A DNA stretch of 64,000 nucleotides, from the NCBI GenBank assembly GCA_040755725.1, contig JBFMAI010000036.1, positions 1 to 64,000 on the forward strand, in the 5' to 3' direction. Under the pieces are notes generated by a model. It ran no database searches. It had not been told where the DNA came from and saw only the letters and a list, made by a program, of their open reading frames with translations. The stretch comes from JBFMAI01 sp040755725. GTDB taxonomy: Bacteria; Planctomycetota; Phycisphaerae; UBA1845; Fen-1342. This document shows, one piece after another, positions 15,677 to 24,138 of the stretch (the stretch's first letter is position 1; each line of letters starts with the position of its first letter). Position numbers and translations under genes: made by a program.

Positions 15677-17092
15677 TCACTTCCGCAGCATGTGGATCGC
15701 CGTTCCGAGCACACCTTCGGCCGCCTCCATGATCGTCTCGGACGTGGACGGGTGCGGGTGGATCGTCATGGCCAGGTCGCCGACCTCCGCCCCCATCTCG
15801 ATTGCCAGCACGGCCTCGGCGATGAGGTCGCCCGCATGTTCGCCGACGATCCCCACGCCCAGCACACGCCCGTTGCCCGCGTCGGCGATGATCTTCGTGA
15901 GGCCCTCCGGCCGCCCCATCGCAATGGCCCGACCCGAAGCGCCCCACGGGAACTTGCCGACCTTGACCTCCAGGCCCCGCTCCTTGGCCTCGGCTTCCGT
16001 CACGCCGCACCAAGCCACCTCCGGGCTCGTGTACACGACCGCGGGGATCGCCCGGGCGTCGAACGCGACCGGATGCCCGGCGATGGCCTCGGCCGCAACG
16101 ATGCCCTCGCGGCTGGCCTTGTGCGCCAGCATCGGGTTTCCCGTGACATCGCCGATGGCGAAGATACGTTTGTCGGTAGTCCGCCGCGTTTCGTCCACCG
16201 CGATGAAACCCGCCGTGTTTACCGTGACTTTCGTGTGTTCCAGGCCCAGGCCGTCGGAGTTCGGCTGCCGGCCGACCGACACGAGAACCCGGTCGAAGCT
16301 GAGCGTCTCTTTCTTGCCGGCCTTGGTAAACGTGATTTCGACACGGCCGTTCTTCTTCTGCGTTGATTCGATCGCCGCCCCGGTGTGAATTGCCGCGAAT
16401 TGCTTCTTGAGCCGGGCGGCCAGCGGGCGCGCGAGGTCGTCGTCGCAGCCCGTCAGAATGCGGTCGAGCGCTTCGATGACGGTGACTTCACTGCCCAGCG
16501 CCGCGTAGACCTGGCCCAGTTCCAGGCCGATGTACCCCCCGCCGACCACGCACAGGGACTGCGGGATGTCAGGCAACTCCAGCGCCCCGGTCGAATCAAC
16601 GCCGCAGTCCGGTGGCATGATCCGGGCAGGCAGCGTCTTGGGCCGCGACCCGGTCGCGATGATGGCGTGTTTGAACTTCAGCCGGGCCACGTCGCCGCCT
16701 TCGATCCGCACCGTCCGCGAATCCTCGAAGATCGCCATTCCCTGTACCACGCGGACCTGCCGCTTCTTGGCCAGCGTGTTGATCCCCCCGCACAGCCGCT
16801 CGACCACCGACTGCTTCCAGCCGCGGAGCTTGGCGACGTCGATCTGCGGCGGACCGAAGGTAATGCCCCAGGCTGCGGCCTCGGAGGCGTTCTCGACGAG
16901 GTGCGCGGCGTGCAGCAGGGCCTTGGACGGAATGCAGCCCTCGCGGAGGCAGACGCCGCCCAGCAGCGGGCTGCGATCGACCAGGGTGACCTGCAAGCCG
17001 AGGTCGGCCGCGCGGAACGCGGCCACATAGCCGCCCGGCCCGCCGCCGATCACCAGCACGTCGGTTTGTTCAGTCAGTTCGCCAACAACCAT
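15677..17092 (-). CDS. lpdA: Dihydrolipoyl dehydrogenase
   Basis: A 471-residue flavoprotein disulfide reductase, the E3 component shared by 2-oxoacid dehydrogenase and glycine cleavage complexes. FAD site GGGPGGYVAA lies at 16-25, the redox pair C48/C53 in GGVCLREGCIPSK, the NAD-binding VVGGGYIGLELG near 180, the second FAD motif IFAIGDVTG near 315, and the catalytic HPHPSTSE near 445. Length fits the family. No E1 or E2 gene is adjacent, so the complex it serves is not shown. The ATG lies at the start of a 287-bp divergent spacer shared with the coiled-coil gene. Confidence 0.96.
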   Translation of the reverse strand: MVVGELTEQTDVLVIGGGPGGYVAAFRAADLGLQVTLVDRSPLLGGVCLREGCIPSKALLHAAHLVENASEAAAWGITFGPPQIDVAKLRGWKQSVVERLCGGINTLAKKRQVRVVQGMAIFEDSRTVRIEGGDVARLKFKHAIIATGSRPKTLPARIMPPDCGVDSTGALELPDIPQSLCVVGGGYIGLELGQVYAALGSEVTVIEALDRILTGCDDDLARPLAARLKKQFAAIHTGAAIESTQKKNGRVEITFTKAGKKETLSFDRVLVSVGRQPNSDGLGLEHTKVTVNTAGFIAVDETRRTTDKRIFAIGDVTGNPMLAHKASREGIVAAEAIAGHPVAFDARAIPAVVYTSPEVAWCGVTEAEAKERGLEVKVGKFPWGASGRAIAMGRPEGLTKIIADAGNGRVLGVGIVGEHAGDLIAEAVLAIEMGAEVGDLAMTIHPHPSTSETIMEAAEGVLGTAIHMLRK

Positions 17093-17379
17093 TTGTGGTT
17101 CTCAATCATGGAAGCCGGGCCCTCGCAGACCGTCCGTCGGACGGTGATGCCGGGGGAACGTTGGGCTACACACCGCACCACGGGGCCACCGACCGCGTGC
17201 CTCGCCCACGGATGACGTTGACCGGCCAACGTACCGCCTCTCACGCGGTTGGCAAGGCACTCGGGGCGTGGGCCCCGGTTCGGCCGACCGCCGCCACATT
17301 GTATCGGACCTCGCTTCAATCGTCCGAGAATTGCGCCCCAGTCCGCCGTCGTGCCGATAGACGAGGTGGGAAGCCGCTG

Positions 17380-18930
17380 ATGACCGCGACGCCCGAAACA
17401 GGGTCTACGCCACCGTTGCCCCCGGGTAACCCCCCGGACGCAGAGCTGCACGCGGAGCTGACCGCCAAGCTCTCAGCGTTCTCCGGGCGGGTTGGGGAGC
17501 TCTGCGCCGAGCTCGATCAGGTGCAGACGATCCTGCGCACCGAGCACGAGGCCCTGGGGCGTCGGCAGGCGGAACTGGGCGAGTGGGCCGCGCGGCTCGA
17601 CGGCCGGGCCCAGGAACTGCGGCAGCAGTCGGCGGCGCTGGATCAAACCCAGGCCGATCTGGACCACCGGCGGACCGAGCTGGACCAGCTCGCGGCCCAA
17701 TGTGAGCAGCGACAGGGCGATCTGGACCGACAACAGGAGCAGCTACGCCAGCGGGCCGAGGAGCTCGCCACGCGGGCGAAGGACCTCGAGACGCGGGCCG
17801 CCAACGTCGACGCGGAGGAGGCGGAGCTTCGTCAGCGACAGGCCGGCGTGGAGGAGCTGCGCGAGACCCTGGCCGGCGAGGAGGACCAGTTACGCGAGCG
17901 GGAGGCCGCGTTGGCGACGCGGGCCAACGCTCTGGAGAAAGGCCGCGAGTCACTGGCCCAGGAGGAAAAAGACTTCCACCGCCGTGAGGCCGAACTGGCC
18001 CAGCGGGCCCAGGAGCTTGACCAGCGCCGGGCCGTGCTGGCCGTGGAAGAGGAGCAGCTACTCCAGCGCGAAGCCACGCTGGCAGCCCGGGCCCGCGACA
18101 TGCAGCAGCGCCGCGAGGGCCTGGCGCGCCAGGGCAAGGAACCCGCCCGTCAGGAAGGCGATCTTCGCCGCAAGCAGGCCGATCTGGACGAGGCGACTCG
18201 CACTTTGGAACAGCGGGCCGCCGCCGTGGCCCAGCGGCAAGCCGAACTCGAACGCCAGGAGAAGGAGCTGGCCGCCCGGGCCGCGGAAGTGGAGCAGCGT
18301 CGCACCGTGACCGACACCCGAGCCGTCCTTCAGCCGGCCTCAGGCACGCATGACGGCGCTGCGGCGGCCAAACTCGACCAACGCGAGCAGGACTTGAAGA
18401 AACGCGAGGCCCAGCTCGCCGCCCAGGCCCGTGAACTGGCCCTGCGACGCGAGGCGATGGCGCTCGAGGAAGAGGAAATCAACCTCTTGCAGTCGCGGCT
18501 GGACGAACGCCGTGCCAAACTGGAAACCGAGTTGGGTGAGCTGACGCGCGTGGCCGGCACGGGCGCCGCCGAGGCCCTCGCCGCCGACGACGATACCTCG
18601 GCTCCCGCGGCGGCCGCCGCCGCTCCCGTTCAGACCCCGCACGGGCCGGATAGGAGTCACCCCCCCGCAGCCCAGGCTCCCGCACATGACCAGGCTGTGC
18701 CGGCCGATACGTCACCGGACCCGGGCGAACCCCCGCCCGACGGCGGCGTCGACGAGCGCACCCTCTCGCCGGAGAAACGCCAGAAGCTGCGTGTTCTCCG
18801 ACGGATCACCGGTGGGCGCGTCAGCGACATCGAACTCCTGGCTCGCATCGAGGCCGACGGCGCCGGGGAGCTCCCCCCCACAGGGGCGGACAAGGACCGC
18901 AAGAAGAAGGGCCGCTGGTGGGGCGGATGA
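17380..18930 (+). CDS. Long coiled-coil protein
   Basis: A 516-residue protein. Residues about 20-390 are nearly uninterrupted heptad-type sequence rich in Glu, Arg, Gln, Leu and Ala, repeating blocks such as LxxRxxELxxR and QRAQELDQRRA. A Pro/Ala-rich linker (about 400-455) follows, and the end is a small basic domain (ERTLSPEKRQKLRVLRRITG, then KDRKKKGRWWGG). No signal peptide or membrane helix is present, so it is likely cytoplasmic. The ATG at 17380 follows GAGGTGGG. No enzymatic motif is seen. It could be a structural or scaffold protein; the family is not recognised. Confidence 0.75.
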   Translation: MTATPETGSTPPLPPGNPPDAELHAELTAKLSAFSGRVGELCAELDQVQTILRTEHEALGRRQAELGEWAARLDGRAQELRQQSAALDQTQADLDHRRTELDQLAAQCEQRQGDLDRQQEQLRQRAEELATRAKDLETRAANVDAEEAELRQRQAGVEELRETLAGEEDQLREREAALATRANALEKGRESLAQEEKDFHRREAELAQRAQELDQRRAVLAVEEEQLLQREATLAARARDMQQRREGLARQGKEPARQEGDLRRKQADLDEATRTLEQRAAAVAQRQAELERQEKELAARAAEVEQRRTVTDTRAVLQPASGTHDGAAAAKLDQREQDLKKREAQLAAQARELALRREAMALEEEEINLLQSRLDERRAKLETELGELTRVAGTGAAEALAADDDTSAPAAAAAAPVQTPHGPDRSHPPAAQAPAHDQAVPADTSPDPGEPPPDGGVDERTLSPEKRQKLRVLRRITGGRVSDIELLARIEADGAGELPPTGADKDRKKKGRWWGG

Positions 18931-19596
18931 CACTCCCGGTGTGGCGGATGACACCCGCCGCCAACACCTCAGAATTCGGCCAGCCTGGCCCTGGCGCGCG
19001 TTCTCCGGACGGTAGGGCCTATGGCAGTGCTCCCGCATGATTCTCTATTAGGGAAACCCCTAATAGACCCTGCGGGCCGCCGTCCGTAGGGTTATATGGA
19101 AGACACGGGGCGAGCCGATCGTCGCGGCCCGTCAAGCTGGGGGGGCTTGGCGGGCCGACATTGTCGGGAGCTCCTTTTTCCATCGTACCCGCTTGAGCCG
19201 AGCGTTCTCTCTGTGCGGGCCTTTCCCCGGCCGCGCCACAAGCACAATTGTGACGAAACGGCCGTCCTGCGCAGGCGTTTTGATGCCCAGGAGGAGTGCC
19301 GCCGGGGAATTGTAACCGTCGGTTGCAGACGTAAGTTATTGCATTTCATACATTTGGCCGACCTGCGGCTCAGTGCGCCCATAACCCAGAGGCACACTCC
19401 GCTGGATGGACGGGCCGCGTCGTCGTTGATCCACTACGCCGGTTCTGATAGAAAAGACGATTCGCAAGGCGGGAGGTGCGCCGAGGCCCGACGTGAAACC
19501 GGGCCTTCGGCACGCCGGCACGCGACCGGCGGAACGCCACGCGGTCGCCGAGGTATTTCCCAAGGTTGTACGCCCTGGCTGCGGAAAGGTGACGGC
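18931..19596. other. Spacer upstream of the lysine-degradation genes
   Basis: A 666-bp spacer with a strong hairpin at 19044-19067. The rest has lower GC than average around 19180-19360 and likely contains the promoter of the lysine ketoglutarate reductase gene, but no convincing -35/-10 pair can be assigned. Open frames here lack homology or start signals. Confidence 0.45.
19044..19067. terminator. Perfect 10-bp hairpin
   Basis: TCTATTAGGG-aaac-CCCTAATAGA is a perfect 10-pair stem with a four-base loop, notably AT-rich for this genome. It lies about 115 bases after the coiled-coil gene. No T-run follows. It may be a terminator or the end of a mobile sequence. Confidence 0.5.
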
Positions 19597-20883
19597 ATGA
19601 TCGGAATCCGTCGGGAGGACAAGAGCCGGTGGGAGGCCCGGGCGCCGCTGACGCCCGCCGACGTGAAGGCGTTGGTGCAGGCCGGCATACCAGTTCAGGT
19701 CCAAACCTCTCCCGTCCGGCGGTTTCGCGACGAGGACTACCGCTCCGCCGGCGCCGCCATTGTGGATGACTTGAAGGCCAGCCCGATCGTCATGGGGGTC
19801 AAGGAAATCCCGCCCAAGTACTTCGAACCGGGTAAGACATACGTCTTCTTCTCCCACACGATCAAAGGCCAGCCGGCGAACATGCCGATGTTGCGGCGGA
19901 TCGCGGAGCTCGGCTGCACGCTCATCGACTACGAGCGGATCGTGGACGACAAGGGCCGCCGGCTGGTGTTCTTCGGCAACTTCGCCGGACTGGCCGGAAT
20001 GATCGACACGCTGTGGGCGCTGGGGCAACGGCTCAAGCTGGAGGGCGTCGAAACGCCTTTCCTGGACGTTCGCCGGGCGTTCGAATACCACGACGTTCAG
20101 CACGCCAAAGAGGAAATCGCCGCGCTCGGGCAGCGAATCGCCCGCGACGGGCTGCCGGAGGCGATTCAGCCGTTTATCTGCGGCTTTGCCGGCTACGGGA
20201 ACGTGTCGCAGGGGGCGCAGCAGATATTCGACCTGCTGCCGGGGCGGGCGTTGTCGCCGGAGGAACTGGACCAGGCCAAGCCCGGGCCCCACGTGTACAA
20301 GGTGGTGTTCCGCGAAGAGCACATGGTTGAGCCCGCACAACCCGGGGCGGCGTTCCAGTTGCAGGATTACTACGACCACCCTGAGAAGTACCGCGCGCGC
20401 TTCTTCCCCTACGTCCGCCACCTGACCGCGCTGGTCAACTGTATCTACTGGGAGCCGAAATACCCGCGGCTGGTGACGTGTGCCCAGCTCCGCGAGCTCT
20501 TCTCCGGCCCCTCACGGCCGCGGCTGCGCGTCATCGGCGATATCACGTGCGACATCGACGGGTCGATCGAGTGCACCGTCAAGGCCACGGAACCCGGCGA
20601 GCCGGTATTCGTGTACGAGCCGCGCACCGGGCAGGTGCGCGACGGCCTGGTCGGTGACGGCCCCGTCATCCTCGCCGTCGATATTCTGCCGTGCGAGCTG
20701 CCGGTGGATGCGTCCACCTATTTCGGCCAGTCGCTGCGGCCGCTGATTCCGGCGTTGGCGGCAGCGGATTTCTCGCGGCCGCTCGCCCAGAGCGGCCTGC
20801 CGCCCACGTTGCAGCGGGCGACGATCGTCTATCGCGGCGAGCTGACGCCGCCTTACAAATACCTCGAAGCGAAAATCCGGTGA
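19597..20883 (+). CDS. Lysine-ketoglutarate reductase (saccharopine-forming) half
   Basis: A 428-residue protein matching the N-terminal half of the bifunctional enzyme AASS, which condenses lysine and 2-oxoglutarate to saccharopine. It has the alanine dehydrogenase-like start IGIRREDKSRWEARAPLTPA, the VMGVKEIPPKYFEPGKTY and FFSHTIKGQPANMPMLRR motifs, LIDYERIVDDKGRRLVFFG, GYGNVSQGAQ for NAD(P), and GDITCDIDGSIECT near residue 310. The ATG at 19597 follows GGAAAGG. The next gene, 71 bases downstream, is the saccharopine dehydrogenase half, so the pair forms a two-gene lysine catabolic unit. Confidence 0.9.
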   Translation: MIGIRREDKSRWEARAPLTPADVKALVQAGIPVQVQTSPVRRFRDEDYRSAGAAIVDDLKASPIVMGVKEIPPKYFEPGKTYVFFSHTIKGQPANMPMLRRIAELGCTLIDYERIVDDKGRRLVFFGNFAGLAGMIDTLWALGQRLKLEGVETPFLDVRRAFEYHDVQHAKEEIAALGQRIARDGLPEAIQPFICGFAGYGNVSQGAQQIFDLLPGRALSPEELDQAKPGPHVYKVVFREEHMVEPAQPGAAFQLQDYYDHPEKYRARFFPYVRHLTALVNCIYWEPKYPRLVTCAQLRELFSGPSRPRLRVIGDITCDIDGSIECTVKATEPGEPVFVYEPRTGQVRDGLVGDGPVILAVDILPCELPVDASTYFGQSLRPLIPALAAADFSRPLAQSGLPPTLQRATIVYRGELTPPYKYLEAKIR

Positions 20884-20954
20884 GCCGCGCGGCCCGTCGC
20901 CGACGGGCGCGGGGCGGCTGACCGCCGGCTGGGTTTCAAGCAGGAGTGTGTGCG

Positions 20955-22292
20955 ATGAAGAAGGTGCTCGTTCTTGGGGCCGGCCTGGTGTCGCGGCCGC
21001 TGGTGCGTTATCTGCTCGACCAACCTGACTTTCAGGTGACTGTGGCCTCGCGGACGGTCGCCAAGGCCGACGCGCTGGTGGCCGGCCACGAGCGGGGCCG
21101 GACGCTCCCGTTGCTGGCCGACGATACGGCCAAGCTGGAACAACTCGTCCGCGAGCATGACCTGTCGATCAGCCTGCTGCCGGCGCCGCTGCACCCGGTC
21201 ATCGCCGAGATGTGCGTGCGGCACCGCAAGCACATGGTCACCACCTCCTACGTCAGCCCCAAGATGAAGGCCCTCGACGGCCCCGCCCGGGACGCGGGCG
21301 TCACCCTCCTCAATGAGATCGGCGTCGACCCCGGCATCGACCACATGTCCGCCATGCGCATCATCCACGATGTCGAGCGCCGCGGCGGCCGGGTCGTCAG
21401 CTTCAAGTCCTACTGCGGCGGCCTGCCGGCCCCGGACGCGAACGACAACCCGTGGGGCTACAAGTTTTCGTGGAGCCCGCGCGGTGTGTGCACCGCGGGC
21501 AAGAACGCGGCGAAGTGGCGGGAGAACGGCCAGACGAAGGAGATTCCCGGGCCCGACCTGTTCCTCAACCACCATCCGGTGCCCGTGGAGGGCGTGCCGG
21601 GGCACAAGGAGCTGGAGGGCTACCCGAACCGCGATTCGCTCAGCTACATCGACGTGTACGGTCTGAAGGACATCGAGACGATGTTCCGCGGCACGCTGCG
21701 CTACCCCGGCTGGTCGGCGTGCATGAAGAAGGTCGTCGACATGGGGTACCTCGACGAGACGCCGGTGACGTACCCGGTGGGGATGACCTTCGCCCAGTGG
21801 ACGGCGGGCTTCATCAAGGCGGCGCCGGGCGGTAACCTCCGCGAGCAGGTCGCCAAGCGCTTCCGGGTCGATGCGAAGTCGAACTTCCTCGACCGCTGGG
21901 AGTGGCTGGGGCTGTTCTCGAACGAGCCGCTGCCGATTACCGGCAAGCCCACGACCGCCCTGGATGTGCTTGCCACCCGTATGGAACAGAAGATGGTCTA
22001 CCGGCCGGGCGAGCGCGACATGATCGTTCTGCTGCACAAGTTCGTGGCGCGCTTCCCGGGGAAGCCCGACGAGCGGATTTCGTCCACGCTGATCGACTTC
22101 GGCATTCCTCACGGCGACACGTCGATGGCCCGCACGGTCAGCCTGCCCGCCGCCATCGGGACCAAGCTGATCCTGACCGGCGTCATCCGCGTGCGCGGCG
22201 TGCTCGTGCCGGTGCAGCCGGAAGTCTACAACCCCGTGCTGGACGAGTTGGCGACGATGAACATCCGGTGCGTGGAGCGGACGGAGAAGTAG
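20955..22292 (+). CDS. Saccharopine dehydrogenase half (LYS9/AASS C-terminal-like)
   Basis: A 445-residue oxidoreductase with N-terminal NAD(P)-binding KKVLVLGAGLVSRPL, then SLLPAPLHPVIAEMC, MVTTSYVSPKM, NEIGVDPGIDHMSAM and FKSYCGGLPAPDANDNPWGY, all hallmarks of the glutamate-forming saccharopine dehydrogenase family. The enzyme splits saccharopine to glutamate and aminoadipate semialdehyde. It resembles the C-terminal half of the animal and plant bifunctional enzyme. Start ATG at 20955 follows AGGAG. It lies directly after the reductase half on the same strand. A convergent promoter or terminator was not found; the stop is TAG, showing that TAG is a working stop here. Confidence 0.92.
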   Translation: MKKVLVLGAGLVSRPLVRYLLDQPDFQVTVASRTVAKADALVAGHERGRTLPLLADDTAKLEQLVREHDLSISLLPAPLHPVIAEMCVRHRKHMVTTSYVSPKMKALDGPARDAGVTLLNEIGVDPGIDHMSAMRIIHDVERRGGRVVSFKSYCGGLPAPDANDNPWGYKFSWSPRGVCTAGKNAAKWRENGQTKEIPGPDLFLNHHPVPVEGVPGHKELEGYPNRDSLSYIDVYGLKDIETMFRGTLRYPGWSACMKKVVDMGYLDETPVTYPVGMTFAQWTAGFIKAAPGGNLREQVAKRFRVDAKSNFLDRWEWLGLFSNEPLPITGKPTTALDVLATRMEQKMVYRPGERDMIVLLHKFVARFPGKPDERISSTLIDFGIPHGDTSMARTVSLPAAIGTKLILTGVIRVRGVLVPVQPEVYNPVLDELATMNIRCVERTEK

Positions 22293-22753
22293 GGCGGCAG
22301 ACGGGGCCGGAATGTGCCGGCTATTGCGTTTGCGACCGTTGGTTGAAGCTGGGTATCCAAGCGTTTGGGTGGGCGCGTCAATTCGCCGTGGGGAGCACGG
22401 CGGAAGCATCCGCGCGAGGCGGATTTGTCACGCAAGGGGCGCTCGACGGGAGCACGCGGCGCGGCGGGGGCCAGGAGCGCTGGTCCGCCGACCGTTTCCC
22501 GCCACGGGCCTTGCCGATGGCGGTCCGTCAATTCCTCGTCGGGGAGGCGACGAGAGAAGGTCCGCGGACAAGTCAACGCGGAGTGTCACGGGGCCGGGCC
22601 GCGGGGGATCGGAGGACCGACACCACGGGGCAGGTTGGAGCCGTCCACCATTACCCTGGTGGGCGGGCTTCGGGTCGCACGTCCGCACGGGGGAGAAGAG
22701 GCAATCGCCAAGGCGCAGAGGTGCCGAGAAGAGAGGGGGGAGGGGTCAAGGTG

Positions 22754-22781
22754 GGGAACAGGGAACGGGGAACAGGGAACG
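22754..22781. repeat. Four tandem heptamers, single arm
   Basis: Four perfect contiguous 7-base words alternate GGGAACA and GGGAACG. The same words occur at 3944-3971. No reverse-complement arm is present nearby. Confidence 0.75.
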
Positions 22782-22943
22782 GAGGGGAAGGCGGGGCACA
22801 ACGCGGAGCGCGGTACCCCCCGACGTGCGGCGGAGATGTCAAAGAGCCGCTCCGGTGCTGCGCTGAGTGGCGGGGGAAGGCCGCCACCGTGCAGGCAGCC
22901 GCGGCCTGGCGGCGCCGAGACGTGTGGACTTCCACGGGTCAGA

Positions 22944-22969
22944 ACCGCTCCCTCACGGTCGCGGCTCGG
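22944..22969. repeat. Dispersed CTCCCTCACGGTCGCGG repeat
   Basis: Contains CGCTCCCTCACGGTCGCGGC. Close relatives are at 26523-26539 and 26615-26631 (an inverted pair), and a fragment at 36524-36535. Confidence 0.6.
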
Positions 22970-23440
22970 ATCGGAGAGGCGGCGTGCTGCACGGGCCCCG
23001 CGCTGGTACCGGGGGCTCGTCGGCCGGCGCGGTTCTGACCGCCACACGTCCGTGTCACGGGCCGGTCCAGCGTCAGCCTTCTGGATCCGGATCGGCGGGA
23101 CGTCGTCCGCTGTGTGCGGCTGGTACCCTGCCGGGCTGGGCCGGACGGGCCGTCAAGGCGGGCCCGGGCACTGCGTGAGCGGAGGAAGTGTTGGCGCGCT
23201 TCTGCTGGGAGGCAAGTGGCGAGGGCGGGGTTGGGGGTTTCTGGCGGGGGTTGGCGGGGAATGCGGGGATGGGGACGTTATCTCGATCCACACTGACTAG
23301 AGAATTGAGACAGCGGTTTCTGTCGAGCGTCTGGACCCTGCCGCGCCCCCTCCTGGCCACAGCGAGTTGCCCGTAGCGCCGCGAAAGGGATGGGTTGTGG
23401 AATAGGCGGCGATGGACCGCGTTGAATGGTAGCCTACCGG

Positions 23441-23531
23441 CACCGCGTGATTGCCGGGGGGCGCAGGCCTAGCAGGTCGGGAGTCATCTGTTCCCACCCT
23501 GCAGACACACCGCGATTGCCGGGGGGGGCGC
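23441..23531. repeat. Direct repeats flanking 40 bp, downstream of tnpB remnant
   Basis: CACCGCGTGATTGCCGGGGG (23441) and CACCGCGATTGCCGGGGG (23508) are direct repeats differing by two bases. They lie on the 3' side of the decayed tnpB, where the right end and guide RNA of an IS605-type element would be. The link to the element is inference. Confidence 0.4.
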
Positions 23532-23776
23532 CGGTTCGCCCCTGCAAGTGTAATTGGCGCAGGTTGTTACGCCGATTGCGCGCCAAGAAATGAACGCGGT
23601 GTGCTTGGTGAGCGTACTCAAAGGGCGAAATTCGCCAGTAACACGAGCACTTCTCAGCCTTCAGGCGGTGCAGGACAGCCATCTCCGCCCGAGCGGGCGC
23701 TTGCCGGGGGGCTAGCCGGCCCGCGGTGGCGGCCACGCAAAGACGCACTTTTCCAAGATCAGCGCTGCACCGCTCG

Positions 23777-24137
23777 TTACGGCGCGGGCGGATCGAGCTT
23801 CTGTTTCTCGCATTGAAGCTTGATAAGCCGGGCGATGTCAAAGGCGGCCAGATTGCGGGCCGCATTGAAGTCGGGATCGACATAGCGGTCCTCACCGTGT
23901 TTGCCCTCGGGGCAGGTGAAGCCCGTCGGACGGGGGCCACGCGGCGTGCGTTGCGCGGTCGAATCGCTGGTTGATGTAGCCGCACCGGCTGCAACGCCGG
24001 CTGGTGTGAGGGGGTGGAACGCGTCCGCGTTGGATGCCGGCGTCGGTGGGCATGTACTCCAGGAACTGCTGCAATTGGTGATAGCGCCAGTGCCCGCGAA
24101 GGTACGTGGCGCGCAGGGTGTCCTTCAGTCCCGCGGG
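23777..24137 (-). pseudogene. TnpB (IS200/IS605 OrfB) 3' remnant
   Basis: The minus strand encodes the C-terminal third of TnpB, an RNA-guided nuclease of IS200/IS605 elements. The first segment reads LQQFLEYMPTDAGIQ, then PPHTSRRCSRCGYIN, the zinc-ribbon start. The frame then shifts near 23930, and the other frame continues FTCPEGKHGEDRY and DPDFNAARNLAA, the last RuvC motif with its catalytic Asp, ending at a TAA at 23777. The N-terminal two thirds are missing, the homology stopping next to the nrnA stop. It is a dead fragment. Confidence 0.75.
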
Positions 24138-24138
24138 G

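Larger units (their letters stand above)
22293..23776. other. Long gene-poor spacer with repeats
   Basis: About 1.5 kb without a supportable gene. It contains heptamer words (22754-22781), a dispersed CTCCCTCACGGTCGCGGCTC repeat (22944-22969), G-rich sequence at 23220-23260 and two direct repeats (23441-23468 and 23508-23531) downstream of the decayed tnpB. Open frames are Arg/Gly/Pro-rich translations of GC-rich DNA. Confidence 0.6.

Noticed and set aside
20853..22409. 518-codon minus-strand frame
   Set aside because: Antisense shadow of the saccharopine dehydrogenase gene; His/Arg/Val-rich with no domain.
22293..23776. CRISPR array or tRNA in the long spacer
   Set aside because: Direct repeats are only two or four copies with no regular spacers, and no cloverleaf sequence is evident.
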